The position numbers and the translations under genes are program-made. This document shows, piece after piece, positions 43,892 to 53,078 of a DNA stretch of 64,000 nucleotides. Within the stretch, counting starts at the first letter, position 1; every line of letters begins with the position of its first letter. The notes beneath the pieces were generated by a model that worked only from the letters and a program-made list of their open reading frames with translations, had not been told where the DNA came from and ran no database searches. The stretch comes from Marimonas lutisalis. Lineage in GTDB: Bacteria > Pseudomonadota > Alphaproteobacteria > Rhodobacterales > Rhodobacteraceae. The stretch spans positions 186,001-250,000 of the forward strand of contig NZ_SKCI01000004.1 in the NCBI RefSeq assembly GCF_005434965.1. The letters are read 5' to 3'.

Positions 43892-46644
43892 CCTTGGGCG
43901 CACTTGCCTTTACCTCCCCCTGGATCTTGCTTGCGTTTCTGGCGCTGCCGATTCTATGGATCATTTTGCGTGCCGTCCCTCCGGCACCGATCCGCCGCCT
44001 GTTTCCCGCGGTTGGATTGCTGATCGGATTGCGCGACGATGACAGCGTATCCGATCGAACACCTTGGTGGCTTCTGCTCCTGCGCTCCTTGGCTGCGGCC
44101 CTGGTTATCCTCGGGCTGGCTGGGCCCGTGTTGAACCCCGAACAGAATGCAACCCAGGGCGATGGGCCATTGCTTGTCATTCTTGATGGCGGCTGGGCCA
44201 GCGCTGACGACTGGTCGGAACGAATGGCCTCGGTCGACAACCTGCTTGCTGAGGCAGGCCGGTCCGGACGAACCGTTGCGGTCCTTCAACTCTCCTCCCC
44301 CGAGGCACTCGTGTTCCTGTCAGCATCAAACTGGCGATCGCGCATAGCCGGAATTTCACCAACACCGTGGGGGCCCACCAAGGCTATGATGACGGAAACC
44401 GCCCACAATCTCGAAAAACTCGAGAGCTTTGAAACCGTCTGGTTCTCGGACGGACTAGAACGTGACGGCAGGTTCGAGCTGCTGGGCGATCTCAGGCGGA
44501 AAGGCCCTGTTTCAGTCGTGGAGGGCACGGTAGATGTCTTGGCACTCCATTCCCCGGAGTTCGAGGACGGCCTCATCAAGATCAGTGCTGCCCGGGCCAA
44601 TCCTCTGCTGGAGCGCGATGTTCTGGTTCAGACCCACGGACGCGATCCGGCGGGCATAGAACGCGTCCTTGCGGAACTTCCGATGCGGTTCGACACCGGC
44701 GAGACGCAAGCAGAGGCAGAACTCGCGCTTCCCGGTGAGCTGCGCGGACGCATCACCCGCTTCTCGATACGAGGACTGCAAGGGGCGGGCACTGTCGTGC
44801 TGTCCGACGACAGGCTGAGCCGGCGTGAAGTCGCTCTTGTTTCCGTACGGCAAAATCGGGAAGGGCTCGAACTTCTCTCTCCCCTGCACTACCTCCGCAA
44901 CGCACTCGAAACGAGCACCGACCTCTTGGAAGGTTCTCTGGAAACCGTGCTTCCCGGCAACCCGCATGTCATTATACTTGCTGATATTGCCGAACTATCT
45001 CCGATCGAAGAGGAAGCGCTGCAAACCTGGGTCGAGGAAGGGGGGGTGTTGGTACGTTTCGCCGGGCCGCGCGTTGCGGCCAGTGAAATCAGCCGGCGCG
45101 AAGAACACCCATTGATGCCCGTGCGTCTGCGGACCGGTGGCCGCACCGTTGGCGGCGCGATGAGTTGGGGCGAGCCCAAGAAAATCGCCCCATTCGATCA
45201 GGACTCGCCGTTCTCGGGCCTGGATATCCCAGACGATGTGGTGGTCTCCGCCCAAGTCATGGCTCAACCCGATCCCGTTTTGTCCGAGCGATCGATTGCC
45301 CGGCTCAGCGATGGCACGCCACTTGTTACGCGCAAACCCATCGGCGCCGGAAACGTAGTGCTGTTTCACGTTACGGCCAATGCCGAGTGGTCAACGCTCC
45401 CCCTGTCTGGGCTTTTCGTCAACATGCTCGAGCGTCTCTCTGTATCGACGCCGTCCACTTCTCCCGATGCGGCGGACATGGAAGGCAGAATCTGGCAACC
45501 GCTGCGCGTGATTGATGGTTTCGGAATGATCCTGGACGGCGCTGATCTTCCCGGCGTCGACGGCACAGACCTCGTCAACGCGCCACTGGGCCCAGAACTG
45601 CGTCCGGGTCTCTACCAAAGCGGTTCCCGGCAAACCTCGCGAAACGTTCTCGCGGCGAGTGAAACGCTCGACAAAGCCAGTTGGCCGGCCGACATTTCCA
45701 TCAAGTCGATGGAGCCTGGCGTGGAACGCCTTCTCGGTGGCTGGCTGCTCGCCGGCGCGCTGTTGCTTCTCTTCGCAGACATCCTCGCCTCATTGTGGCT
45801 GAGCGGTCGGTTATTCGCTGCACGAACGGCGGGCTTGACGGCACTCGCAATCGGTCTTGCCGCCGCTCCCGACCCTTCGTTCGCGAACGACGAGATGGCT
45901 ATCGACGCGACCGCCGATGTTGTTCTGGCTCACGTCCTGACTGGCAACAAAGCCGTTGACGATACCGCGCGCGCAGGCCTTTTGGGCCTATCCGAAACCC
46001 TGTATTTCCGCACCTCTGTAGAGCCGTCGAGCCCTATGGGCGCGAACCTGGAAACGGATGAACTCGCGTTCTTTCCCTTGCTTTATTGGCCTATCACACC
46101 GGACCAACCCCAACCGTCCAAAGCAGCGTACGAAAAACTTAACCGCTATCTCAGAACGGGCGGCATGATCCTGTTCGATACCAGGGATGCTGACATCGCC
46201 GGTTTCGGCGCGGCCAGCCCGAATGGCCGCAAGTTACAGCAACTCGCTGCACCGCTGAATATTCCGCCGCTCGAGCCTGTCCCCTCCGATCATGTTCTGA
46301 CACGCACCTTCTATCTGCTGCAGGAGTTCCCTGGGCGCCACACCAGCAATGATATCTGGGTCGAGGCCGCCCCGCCCGATGCAGAAAAGATCGAGGGCAT
46401 GCCGTTCCGCAATCTGAACGATGGCGTGACCCCTGTTGTAATTGGCGGCAACGACTGGGCTGCGGCCTGGGCCATGGACGCCCGCGGGAACCCGGTTTTT
46501 CCCGTCGGTCGCGGTCTCGCCGGCGAGCGTCAGCGCGAACTCGCTTTTCGCTTTGGCGTCAACCTCGTGATGCATGTTTTGACCGGCAACTACAAATCCG
46601 ACCAGGTTCACGTTCCCGCACTGCTTGAGAGGCTGGGGCAATGA
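43888..46644 (+). CDS. DUF4159 domain-containing membrane protein with BatA-like N-terminus
   Basis: 918 aa from GTG 43888, overlapping the DUF58 stop. It begins with the BatA-type N-terminal pair of membrane helices (ALAFTSPWILLAFLALPILW and WWLLLLRSLAAALVILGLAG). A periplasmic VWA/GATase-like region follows (SPIEEEALQTWVEEGGVLVRFAG is glutamine-amidotransferase-like). A central helix LLGGWLLAGALLLLFADILA leads to the C-terminal DUF4159 domain (LNRYLRTGGMILFDTRDAD). The fusion is typical of alphaproteobacteria. It would place the complex at the inner membrane; the function is undefined. Confidence 0.88.
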   Translation: MTLGALAFTSPWILLAFLALPILWIILRAVPPAPIRRLFPAVGLLIGLRDDDSVSDRTPWWLLLLRSLAAALVILGLAGPVLNPEQNATQGDGPLLVILDGGWASADDWSERMASVDNLLAEAGRSGRTVAVLQLSSPEALVFLSASNWRSRIAGISPTPWGPTKAMMTETAHNLEKLESFETVWFSDGLERDGRFELLGDLRRKGPVSVVEGTVDVLALHSPEFEDGLIKISAARANPLLERDVLVQTHGRDPAGIERVLAELPMRFDTGETQAEAELALPGELRGRITRFSIRGLQGAGTVVLSDDRLSRREVALVSVRQNREGLELLSPLHYLRNALETSTDLLEGSLETVLPGNPHVIILADIAELSPIEEEALQTWVEEGGVLVRFAGPRVAASEISRREEHPLMPVRLRTGGRTVGGAMSWGEPKKIAPFDQDSPFSGLDIPDDVVVSAQVMAQPDPVLSERSIARLSDGTPLVTRKPIGAGNVVLFHVTANAEWSTLPLSGLFVNMLERLSVSTPSTSPDAADMEGRIWQPLRVIDGFGMILDGADLPGVDGTDLVNAPLGPELRPGLYQSGSRQTSRNVLAASETLDKASWPADISIKSMEPGVERLLGGWLLAGALLLLFADILASLWLSGRLFAARTAGLTALAIGLAAAPDPSFANDEMAIDATADVVLAHVLTGNKAVDDTARAGLLGLSETLYFRTSVEPSSPMGANLETDELAFFPLLYWPITPDQPQPSKAAYEKLNRYLRTGGMILFDTRDADIAGFGAASPNGRKLQQLAAPLNIPPLEPVPSDHVLTRTFYLLQEFPGRHTSNDIWVEAAPPDAEKIEGMPFRNLNDGVTPVVIGGNDWAAAWAMDARGNPVFPVGRGLAGERQRELAFRFGVNLVMHVLTGNYKSDQVHVPALLERLGQ

Positions 46645-48692
46645 TCACGACAATCGTCTTGGATCCACTGATTCCGGTTCCGGTACTGATCGTGCTTGCG
46701 GTACTTGCCGTGGGCTTTATCGCCCTGGCCATCTTGCACGGGCTATCGGGCTGGGCGCTTCGGGCCGGGGCAGCAATCGTTTTGTTCCTTGCGCTAGTTT
46801 CTCCCCAACTTCAACAGGAAGACCGTGAGGCTTTGACCGATATCGTCATTGCCGTGGTCGACAAAAGCACCAGCCAGGCTTTGGCGGATCGAGCTCAGCA
46901 AACTGATAGTGCTCTGGCAACTCTGCAGGAACGAATTGCGACCCTCGAAAACACCGAGCTCAGACGCGTTGATGTGGTCGATGGCGTCAATGACACCGGA
47001 ACACTGGCGATGACGGCACTCACCAAGGTTCTCGCGGAAGAGCCTCAGTCGCGCATCGCCGGCGTGTTTCTGATCACTGATGGCCGGATCCACGATATTG
47101 AAGCCGCGCCCAACCTGCCCGCACCGGTTCACTTGATGCTGACAGGCCGCCCGGATGACTGGGATCGTCGGCTGGTTGTTCACGATGCCCCGGCCTATGC
47201 CATTGTCGAGGAAAGCACGACGTTGACGCTCCGGGTAGAGGACCAGGGCCAGACACCGGCCGGGGAAACGACCACGCAGCTTGAAATTTCCGTGGACGGG
47301 GACGAGCCTATGCGGTTCGACGTGCCCATTGGCCAGAACATCGAACTCCCCCTAACGCTTTCGCATGCCGGGCGGAATGTGATTCAGTTCCGGATTCCAG
47401 AAGCGGACGGAGAACTGACCGACCGAAACAATTCCGCACTCGTACAGATCAACGGGATTCGCGACCGACTGCGCGTTCTTCTGGTTTCCGGAGAACCACA
47501 TTCCGGCGGGCGCACCTGGCGAAACCTTCTGAAGTCCGACAGCTCAGTTGATCTCGTCCACTTCACGATTCTAAGACCACCCGAAAAGCAGGACGGCGTA
47601 CCGGTTGGCGAGCTTTCCCTGATTGCATTTCCCACCCGCGAACTCTTTCTCGAAAAGATCGACGATTTCGACCTGATCGTTTTCGATCGCTACAAACGGC
47701 GTGGAATCCTTCCATCGCTCTACCTTGATAACGTGCGCCAGTATGTCGAAAATGGCGGGGCCATCCTTGTTGCTGCTGGCCCCGATTTCGCCAGCGCCGA
47801 CAGTATATATCGATCTCCATTGTCGCAGGTGATTCCCGCCGAGCCCACTGCGCGGGTCATCGAACAGGGATACCGGCCCGCCGTAACCGCATTGGGCCAG
47901 CGCCACCCTGTAACTGCCGGGCTCACGGCTCCGAGTGAAGGGCCCGAGTGGGGGCGTTGGCTGCGTCAGGTCGAGGTCGAAGCGACACGAGGGAACGTCG
48001 TAATGTCGGGCTTCGATGACCAGCCCCTGCTCGTTCTCGACCGTGTCGGCGAAGGCCGGGTGGCACTTCTCGCTTCTGATCATGCCTGGTTGTGGAGCCG
48101 TGGATACGAAAATGGCGGACCGCAGCTCGAATTGCTTCGCCGGCTTGCCCACTGGATGATGAAAGAGCCCGAGCTGGAAGAGGAAGCGCTGATTGCTGAA
48201 ACTTCGGGAGAAACGATTAGAATCATCAGGCGGACATTGAAGGAGACCACGCCCCCGGTGACAGTCACCACACCGGGTGGCGAAACGCGGGTCCTGACGT
48301 TGGAAGAGACGTTCCCCGGCCGTTTCGAAGTGACACTGACCGGAGAGGACATCGGCCTCTACCGGTATACCGATGGCGAACTGTCGAATGTGGTGGGTCT
48401 TGGTCCGAGCTCCCCGCGCGAGCTGATCGAGACCGTCGCCACACCTGGGGTTCTGGAGCCTTTGATCGAAGCGAATAGAGGCGGTTTCGCCTTATTGGAT
48501 GAAGGTTTCCCGTCGCTCCGGACTGTCCGCCCCGGCCGTCCGGCAGCCGGTCGCAACTGGCTTGGCATTACGCCACGCGGAGCGTTTGAGACTAAGGGTA
48601 TCATGCAGTATCGGCTGCTGCCAACCTGGCTCGTGTTGCTCCTCGTGTCCGGGTTCATGCTGTCGGCCTGGCTGCGCGAAGGTCGTCGCTGA
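46641..48692 (+). CDS. membrane protein of the MoxR-DUF58-DUF4159 operon
   Basis: 683 aa, ATG overlapping the DUF4159 stop (ATGA). Two N-terminal helices (LIPVPVLIVLAVLAVGFIALA; GWALRAGAAIVLFLALVS) and one C-terminal helix (LLPTWLVLLLVSGFMLSAWL) flank a large periplasmic part. It contains a VWA-like segment (DIVIAVVDKSTSQAL, AGVFLITDGRIHDIE) and a GATase-like segment (YVENGGAILVAAGPDF). Last gene of the operon. With MoxR and DUF58 it probably forms an envelope-quality or metallocentre assembly machine. Catalytic residues were not identified. Confidence 0.8.
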   Translation: MITTIVLDPLIPVPVLIVLAVLAVGFIALAILHGLSGWALRAGAAIVLFLALVSPQLQQEDREALTDIVIAVVDKSTSQALADRAQQTDSALATLQERIATLENTELRRVDVVDGVNDTGTLAMTALTKVLAEEPQSRIAGVFLITDGRIHDIEAAPNLPAPVHLMLTGRPDDWDRRLVVHDAPAYAIVEESTTLTLRVEDQGQTPAGETTTQLEISVDGDEPMRFDVPIGQNIELPLTLSHAGRNVIQFRIPEADGELTDRNNSALVQINGIRDRLRVLLVSGEPHSGGRTWRNLLKSDSSVDLVHFTILRPPEKQDGVPVGELSLIAFPTRELFLEKIDDFDLIVFDRYKRRGILPSLYLDNVRQYVENGGAILVAAGPDFASADSIYRSPLSQVIPAEPTARVIEQGYRPAVTALGQRHPVTAGLTAPSEGPEWGRWLRQVEVEATRGNVVMSGFDDQPLLVLDRVGEGRVALLASDHAWLWSRGYENGGPQLELLRRLAHWMMKEPELEEEALIAETSGETIRIIRRTLKETTPPVTVTTPGGETRVLTLEETFPGRFEVTLTGEDIGLYRYTDGELSNVVGLGPSSPRELIETVATPGVLEPLIEANRGGFALLDEGFPSLRTVRPGRPAAGRNWLGITPRGAFETKGIMQYRLLPTWLVLLLVSGFMLSAWLREGRR

Positions 48693-48716
48693 AGGGTGCG
48701 AACTTGGCGCTGATCG

Positions 48717-48896
48717 TCAGAAATAGCTTCTGACCAGACTACCTGCGATCAAGCTCCAGCCATCGGCCAAAACGAAAAAGGACAGTTTGAATGGCAGAGA
48801 CACAATCGCCGGGGGCACCATCATCATACCCATCGACATGAGGATTGCCGCGACGATCAGATCGATGATCAGGAAAGGTAGAAAGATAGGGATATT
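48717..48896 (-). pseudogene. fliP: fliP remnant (C-terminal 59 codons)
   Basis: Read on the minus strand, 59 codons from AAT 48896 to TGA 48717 give [20 protein letters not shown] and then the FliP C-terminus ([39 protein letters not shown]). FliP is normally ~245 aa, so ~75% is missing. Similarity stops abruptly at IFLPF, and an in-frame stop lies 5 codons upstream. The last two of four membrane helices are left, so it cannot work as the export-gate protein. It lies 24 bp past the end of the MoxR operon. Confidence 0.88.
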
Positions 48897-49117
48897 GCAT
48901 TTTTCCTTTGGTCAGTGGATGCTTTGCACCCGTTACACATCCCGCCCACTTTCGGGACGGATCCAATGTCGTTCTGACGCGTGCAGCGCTGGCATCGGCC
49001 AGGCGGCGCCATCCGGTTCAGGATGCAAGACCACCTTGTGCGCATATGTCCTAACGTAGTCCTAAATCGTCCTCCCCTTCTGTTCGGCATTTGAAGCGTA
49101 TTACATCGAACCGCCTC
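48897..49117. other. unassigned DNA at the fliP break
   Basis: 221 bp between the fliP remnant and the flgN-like gene. No complete open frame, recognisable protein pattern, inverted repeat or IS end was found on either strand. It is likely leftover or foreign DNA at a rearrangement junction. Confidence 0.5.
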
Positions 49118-49477
49118 TCAGGCCCGCTTTTCCATTTCGCCCTGCCTCAGGGTGTCGATTGTCGTCTTCCGCCCGGTTTCGTCGTAGGTCTCCAGCGATC
49201 TGCGGATTCTGTGCAATGCGCTCATCCGCTGCGCCACGCTGCGGATGCCCTCCAGTGCGCTGTCGAAAAGCACCTGATTTTGCGCGGCCTTTTCCCGCAA
49301 GGGCTGCAACTCGGCACCATCAGCCGAGCTATCCTCGCTCAGCGTCTCGATCAGGGTGCGCTTTTCATCAAGCAACCCGACAAGGGTATCGAGGTCGCCC
49401 TTCAGCAGTGCGCGGCGCTCGCGCTCCAGAAGCGCCTCCAGCGCCTCGATTGATTGCATTGCGGTTTCAGTGGTCAT
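49118..49477 (-). CDS. flagellar export chaperone FlgN-like protein
   Basis: 119 aa, mostly long amphipathic helices (AMQSIEALEALLERERRALL, RTLIETLSEDSSADGAELQP, SALEGIRSVAQRMSALHRIRRSLETYD). Size, helical pattern and the flagellar setting fit FlgN, the export chaperone of hook-filament junction proteins FlgK and FlgL. The start overlaps the flgJ-like stop by 11 bp, so the pair is coupled. The short-family call relies on context and composition. Confidence 0.7.
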   Translation of the reverse strand: MTTETAMQSIEALEALLERERRALLKGDLDTLVGLLDEKRTLIETLSEDSSADGAELQPLREKAAQNQVLFDSALEGIRSVAQRMSALHRIRRSLETYDETGRKTTIDTLRQGEMEKRA

Positions 49478-49760
49478 TCTGTCTCTCCTTCAGTGCGTGA
49501 TAGAGCGACTCGGCCAGTCCGATGCCGCCGGATTTCACCATCTCCTCCGCCTGCGCCTGTCGCAGGAACGAGGTAAACTGCTCCTCTCCGGCTCCTCCGC
49601 CAAAACTTTCACTTGGTTTTCCGACGCCGGCCGACTCCAGCATTTCCGCCAGGAATGCGGCTTCGAGTTTGCGGGCCGCGTCGCGCAGCGCCGCATGCCT
49701 TGCCGTGTCCGGCGCCTGCCTTTGAGTATTCGCCACGGAGAGTGATGAAATCTCGGTCAC
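49467..49760 (-). CDS. flgJ: rod-binding protein (FlgJ N-terminal domain)
   Basis: 97 aa from GTG 49760 with GGAG ~8 bp upstream. Residues ~22-90 match the FlgJ rod-cap domain (ALRDAARKLEAAFLAEMLES, then GEEQFTSFLRQAQAEEMVKSGGIGLAESLYHAL). There is no muramidase domain, as in other roseobacters. It would help the rod cross the periplasm. It diverges from fliK with 112 bp between; no clear promoter consensus was seen there. Confidence 0.85.
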   Translation of the reverse strand: MTEISSLSVANTQRQAPDTARHAALRDAARKLEAAFLAEMLESAGVGKPSESFGGGAGEEQFTSFLRQAQAEEMVKSGGIGLAESLYHALKERQNDH

Positions 49761-49872
49761 GGGAAAATCTCCAATTCGATGCAGTTTTCCCGATTTACGC
49801 AGACAACGGTAAAGAACCGGTAATCGTGTTGCGGAATACTCGGATCTGACCAGAAGAATTCCCGAGGCCGAT

Positions 49873-51435
49873 ATGCCAGAACTCCCTGCGCTTCATTTCC
49901 CGACGAAAGCACATCCTGCTTCAGCTACCAAACCCGAAACGCCCACGATCGAGGGCGAAAACGCAAACGTGGCCTTCGCCACCGTTTTTAGCATGATACT
50001 TGCCGAAGACCCGAAATCGGGCGATCAGGCCAACGCTCCTGCCACTGCCGAAGCGGAGGAGGAAGCCGATGACGGAAAGACCGGCACCGGCAATCTCGCG
50101 TCGGAACCATCGCCCGAAGCGGGCACGGCCGACATCGCCGCACCAGCGCATGCCGATCGGGAAAGGGAAACGCGCCTGTCTTCAGACGCAGCAGAACCGG
50201 ATATGGCGTTCGGAGCACCGGCACGACCTACTCCGGCGACACCTCGCGCTTTCGAGCCCCCCCGGGACCATGCCGGGCTTATGCTCCACTCCGACGGGCG
50301 GAGGTTTTCTTCTCCGCAATCCCAGGTGCAAGGCGCGCGGCCGCCGCAAATCGACAAAACCAGTTTGCCCGCCTCCGCAACTGCCATCCTCAAGCATGAC
50401 GCACCCAACGACATACGGCTTCGCGTTTTGCCGGCTTCGCCTGCTCAGGCTAAAACCGCGGCCGGTACGTCCCTGCCCCAGCACGCCCTCTCGCACAAGA
50501 GCGGGCCCGAGTTTTCGCCGACAGCGAATTTCCAGGCATTCGCTGCGCCATCCATGTCTAACAGGCAAGGCACATCGGCGGCAGACCCGAAGTCGCCACC
50601 GCCGTCCGGTCCGGACTTCGGGCACGACGCCCGGCAGACCCGGCCTTCGGCAGCCACTTCAGCACCGGTTTCGCCGTCGCGGGCGGACATACCTCTCGGG
50701 CCGCCCCCTGCACCGGCGCAGGCCATGCCGGGCCCGGTTCCAACGTTGACATCGCCGCAGGCGCGTGAGGCCACGCAACCTGTGCCTTCTCTGCCCCCCG
50801 ATCATGCGCTGACGCCTCCGCAGCTGGCCGAACCCGGCCGGGCCCGGGCACGGCTCGCAGGGCAACCGGCGGCAGGTAACGCTACAGCTCAGCCCACACA
50901 GCCCACCCTGCGCCCTGCTCAACCCACCGAGGCCGAGGCCCTGCTCAGGCCCGACACGCCGCTTGACTCGCTGCGCGATCCCGTCCCGCCACAGGCGGCA
51001 CCGACCGCAAGGGCCGATCCCGCCTCACATCCCGGTCTTGCCCGTCAGATCGCGGCCCAGATCACCGAGGCCGCCGCCAGGCTGTCGTCTCGGCCAACCG
51101 AGATACAACTCGACCCGGTCGAACTTGGCCGCGTGCGCATGACGATGGTGCAGACCGATACGTCGATCTCTGTCAGCATTCTGGCGGATCGCGGAGAAAC
51201 ACTCGATCTGCTACGTCGGCATATCGCCTTGCTCAGCACTGAATTCAAACAGATCGGCTATGACGATATCAGCTTTGATTTCGGCCATGGCGCGCAACGC
51301 GATTCCGACGGCACCGCAGAAGTCGCGACCAAGCCGATCGACCCGGAAGAGCCGGATCGCCCGCCAGCATCCGGCCACCCGGATCCCGCCGCACGCCAGC
51401 AATCCGCTACCGCCGAACTCGACATTCGCCTCTGA
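49873..51435 (+). CDS. fliK: flagellar hook-length control protein FliK
   Basis: 520 aa. Residues ~1-370 are Pro/Ala/Thr-rich and disordered, as in FliK rulers. The C-terminal domain (AAQITEAAARLSSRPTEIQLDPVELGRVRMTMVQTDTSISVSILADRGETLDLLRRHIALLSTEFKQIGYDDISFDF) is the FliK_C fold that switches export specificity. Open throughout. It is followed 12 bp later by flgD. Confidence 0.92.
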   Translation: MPELPALHFPTKAHPASATKPETPTIEGENANVAFATVFSMILAEDPKSGDQANAPATAEAEEEADDGKTGTGNLASEPSPEAGTADIAAPAHADRERETRLSSDAAEPDMAFGAPARPTPATPRAFEPPRDHAGLMLHSDGRRFSSPQSQVQGARPPQIDKTSLPASATAILKHDAPNDIRLRVLPASPAQAKTAAGTSLPQHALSHKSGPEFSPTANFQAFAAPSMSNRQGTSAADPKSPPPSGPDFGHDARQTRPSAATSAPVSPSRADIPLGPPPAPAQAMPGPVPTLTSPQAREATQPVPSLPPDHALTPPQLAEPGRARARLAGQPAAGNATAQPTQPTLRPAQPTEAEALLRPDTPLDSLRDPVPPQAAPTARADPASHPGLARQIAAQITEAAARLSSRPTEIQLDPVELGRVRMTMVQTDTSISVSILADRGETLDLLRRHIALLSTEFKQIGYDDISFDFGHGAQRDSDGTAEVATKPIDPEEPDRPPASGHPDPAARQQSATAELDIRL

Positions 51436-51447
51436 ACAGGACACCCC

Positions 51448-52125
51448 ATGACCGATGCCATTCAACCGCTTGCCGGCGCCGCCGCACAAGCCGCCGCACA
51501 ATCCGCAGCCCAGGCCAGTGCCGCAAAACCCAAGATCAGCTCGGATTTCCAGACTTTCCTCGAAATGCTGACCGTCCAGATGCAAAACCAGGACCCGCTC
51601 AACCCGATCGACAGCTCGGACTACGCGGTTCAGCTCGCCACATTCTCCTCGGTCGAGCAACAGGTGCTGACCAATGACCTGCTGAACGGACTTCTCGAGC
51701 GGATGAGCGATAGCGGCATGACACAACTCGCCAGCTGGGTCGGCATGGAGGCACGCACCACCGCGCCCGCCCATTTCGATGGCGCACCAATCACGCTTTA
51801 CCCACCGGCCAACAGGCTTGCCGATACCGCTTCGCTCGTGGTGCGCGATACAGATGGCTCCGAGGTCCAGCGCATGCCCATCGACATCTCGGGTGATCCC
51901 GTCACCTGGGCCGGCGTCAGCGGCGACGGCGCGCCACTGCCTTCCGGCCTCTACCGGTTCGAGGTCGAACACCAAGCAAACGGAGAGATCGTCGCAACCT
52001 CTCCGGTTCAAACCTACGGACGCGTGATCGAAGCCCAGAACAACGCCGGCACCACCACGCTCGTCCTGGCCGGCGGCGTTCAGGTCACCTCCTCCGAAGT
52101 TTCGGCCCTGCGCGACCCGGGCTAA
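51448..52125 (+). CDS. flgD: flagellar hook cap protein FlgD
   Basis: 225 aa. The N-terminal signature DFQTFLEMLTVQMQNQDPLNPIDSSDYAVQLATFSSVEQQVLTNDLL is diagnostic, followed by a beta-rich FLG/Tudor-like cap region (DTASLVVRDTDGSEVQRM, LPSGLYRFEVEHQANGEIVAT). It assists hook polymerisation by FlgE. Intact, and co-transcribed with fliK. Confidence 0.94.
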   Translation: MTDAIQPLAGAAAQAAAQSAAQASAAKPKISSDFQTFLEMLTVQMQNQDPLNPIDSSDYAVQLATFSSVEQQVLTNDLLNGLLERMSDSGMTQLASWVGMEARTTAPAHFDGAPITLYPPANRLADTASLVVRDTDGSEVQRMPIDISGDPVTWAGVSGDGAPLPSGLYRFEVEHQANGEIVATSPVQTYGRVIEAQNNAGTTTLVLAGGVQVTSSEVSALRDPG

Positions 52126-52202
52126 GGTCTTGAAGGCTCACCACCGCTCGCGTAAGCCCGACAGGTCTTTGGAGTCTGCCCATTCCGGAATCTGCGCTTG
52201 TG

Positions 52203-53078
52203 ATGGTGAACCCGCCCACCCCTCACCGGACCATCGAGGCCCAATTGCGCCAGCACCTCGCGTCGCTTGGCCTCTTCGGTGATCCTGATTGTTGGGTTCC
52301 ACTTTCAGGCGGGCGCAGCAACCGTCTCTGGCGTGTTCAGGCAAACGGCAAAACCTGCGTGGTCAAACTCTTCGCGGCTTCCGATGACAACCCGCTTTTT
52401 CCCAACACACCGACGGCCGAGGCTCAACTGCTCACGCATCTGGCTGGTACCGGACTCGCCCCGCGCCTCATCGCCGCAAAGGCAACGCCCCTTGGCCAGG
52501 TAATCGTCTATTCCCATGTCGACGGCGCATCATGGTCAGAGAATCCCGAACCGGTCGCACGCGCCCTGCGCAGGCTTCATGATCAACCCGTCCCGCATGG
52601 TCTGCCCCACGCGGCCGATGGTGCCGCCGCGCTTGTCCGTCAGACAAGGCGTATTCTGTCACTTTGCCCATCCCAAGACAGCACCACGCTGAGCGCGCTC
52701 ATTCCCGCAGGCGGGCCAGACCGTTCGAGCGAATCCCGTCTTCTGCATGGCGATTGCGTACCGGGAAACATCATCGTATCGCATACCGGCGTCACGCTGA
52801 TCGACTGGCAATGCCCGGCAGTTGGTGATCCGGTGCACGATCTCGCGGTTTTTCTCTCACCGGCCATGCAACAGGTCTACCGCGGCGCGCCGTTGACCCC
52901 GGACCAGATCGCTCGTTTTCAGGATGCCTACGACGACCCCGAAACGGTGAAACGATACAAATCCCTGGCCCCCTGGTTCCACCTTCGCATGGCGGCCTAC
53001 TGCCTGTGGCGCGTGGCGAATGGCGCTATGGATTACCGTCGGGCTTTTGTCCTGGAGCAGGCAGCCTTTGGCGCCTGA
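52203..53078 (+). CDS. aminoglycoside/choline-type phosphotransferase
   Basis: 291 aa from ATG 52203 (a GTG one codon earlier is also open; no good ribosome site). Kinase-like pattern: LSGGRSNRLWRVQANGKTCVVKLF (nucleotide loop and Lys), SRLLHGDCVPGNIIV (catalytic HGD...N) and VTLIDWQCPAVGDPVHDLAVF (metal-binding Asp). This is the APH/choline kinase/LicA branch, phosphorylating a small hydroxylated molecule; the substrate is unknown. It starts 77 bp after flgD on the same strand. Confidence 0.87.
   Translation: MVNPPTPHRTIEAQLRQHLASLGLFGDPDCWVPLSGGRSNRLWRVQANGKTCVVKLFAASDDNPLFPNTPTAEAQLLTHLAGTGLAPRLIAAKATPLGQVIVYSHVDGASWSENPEPVARALRRLHDQPVPHGLPHAADGAAALVRQTRRILSLCPSQDSTTLSALIPAGGPDRSSESRLLHGDCVPGNIIVSHTGVTLIDWQCPAVGDPVHDLAVFLSPAMQQVYRGAPLTPDQIARFQDAYDDPETVKRYKSLAPWFHLRMAAYCLWRVANGAMDYRRAFVLEQAAFGA

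Noticed and set aside
48739-49090. Short open frames across the fliP junction on both strands
   Set aside because: They run out of frame with the clear FliP C-terminus and have no supporting motif; Cys/Arg-rich composition.
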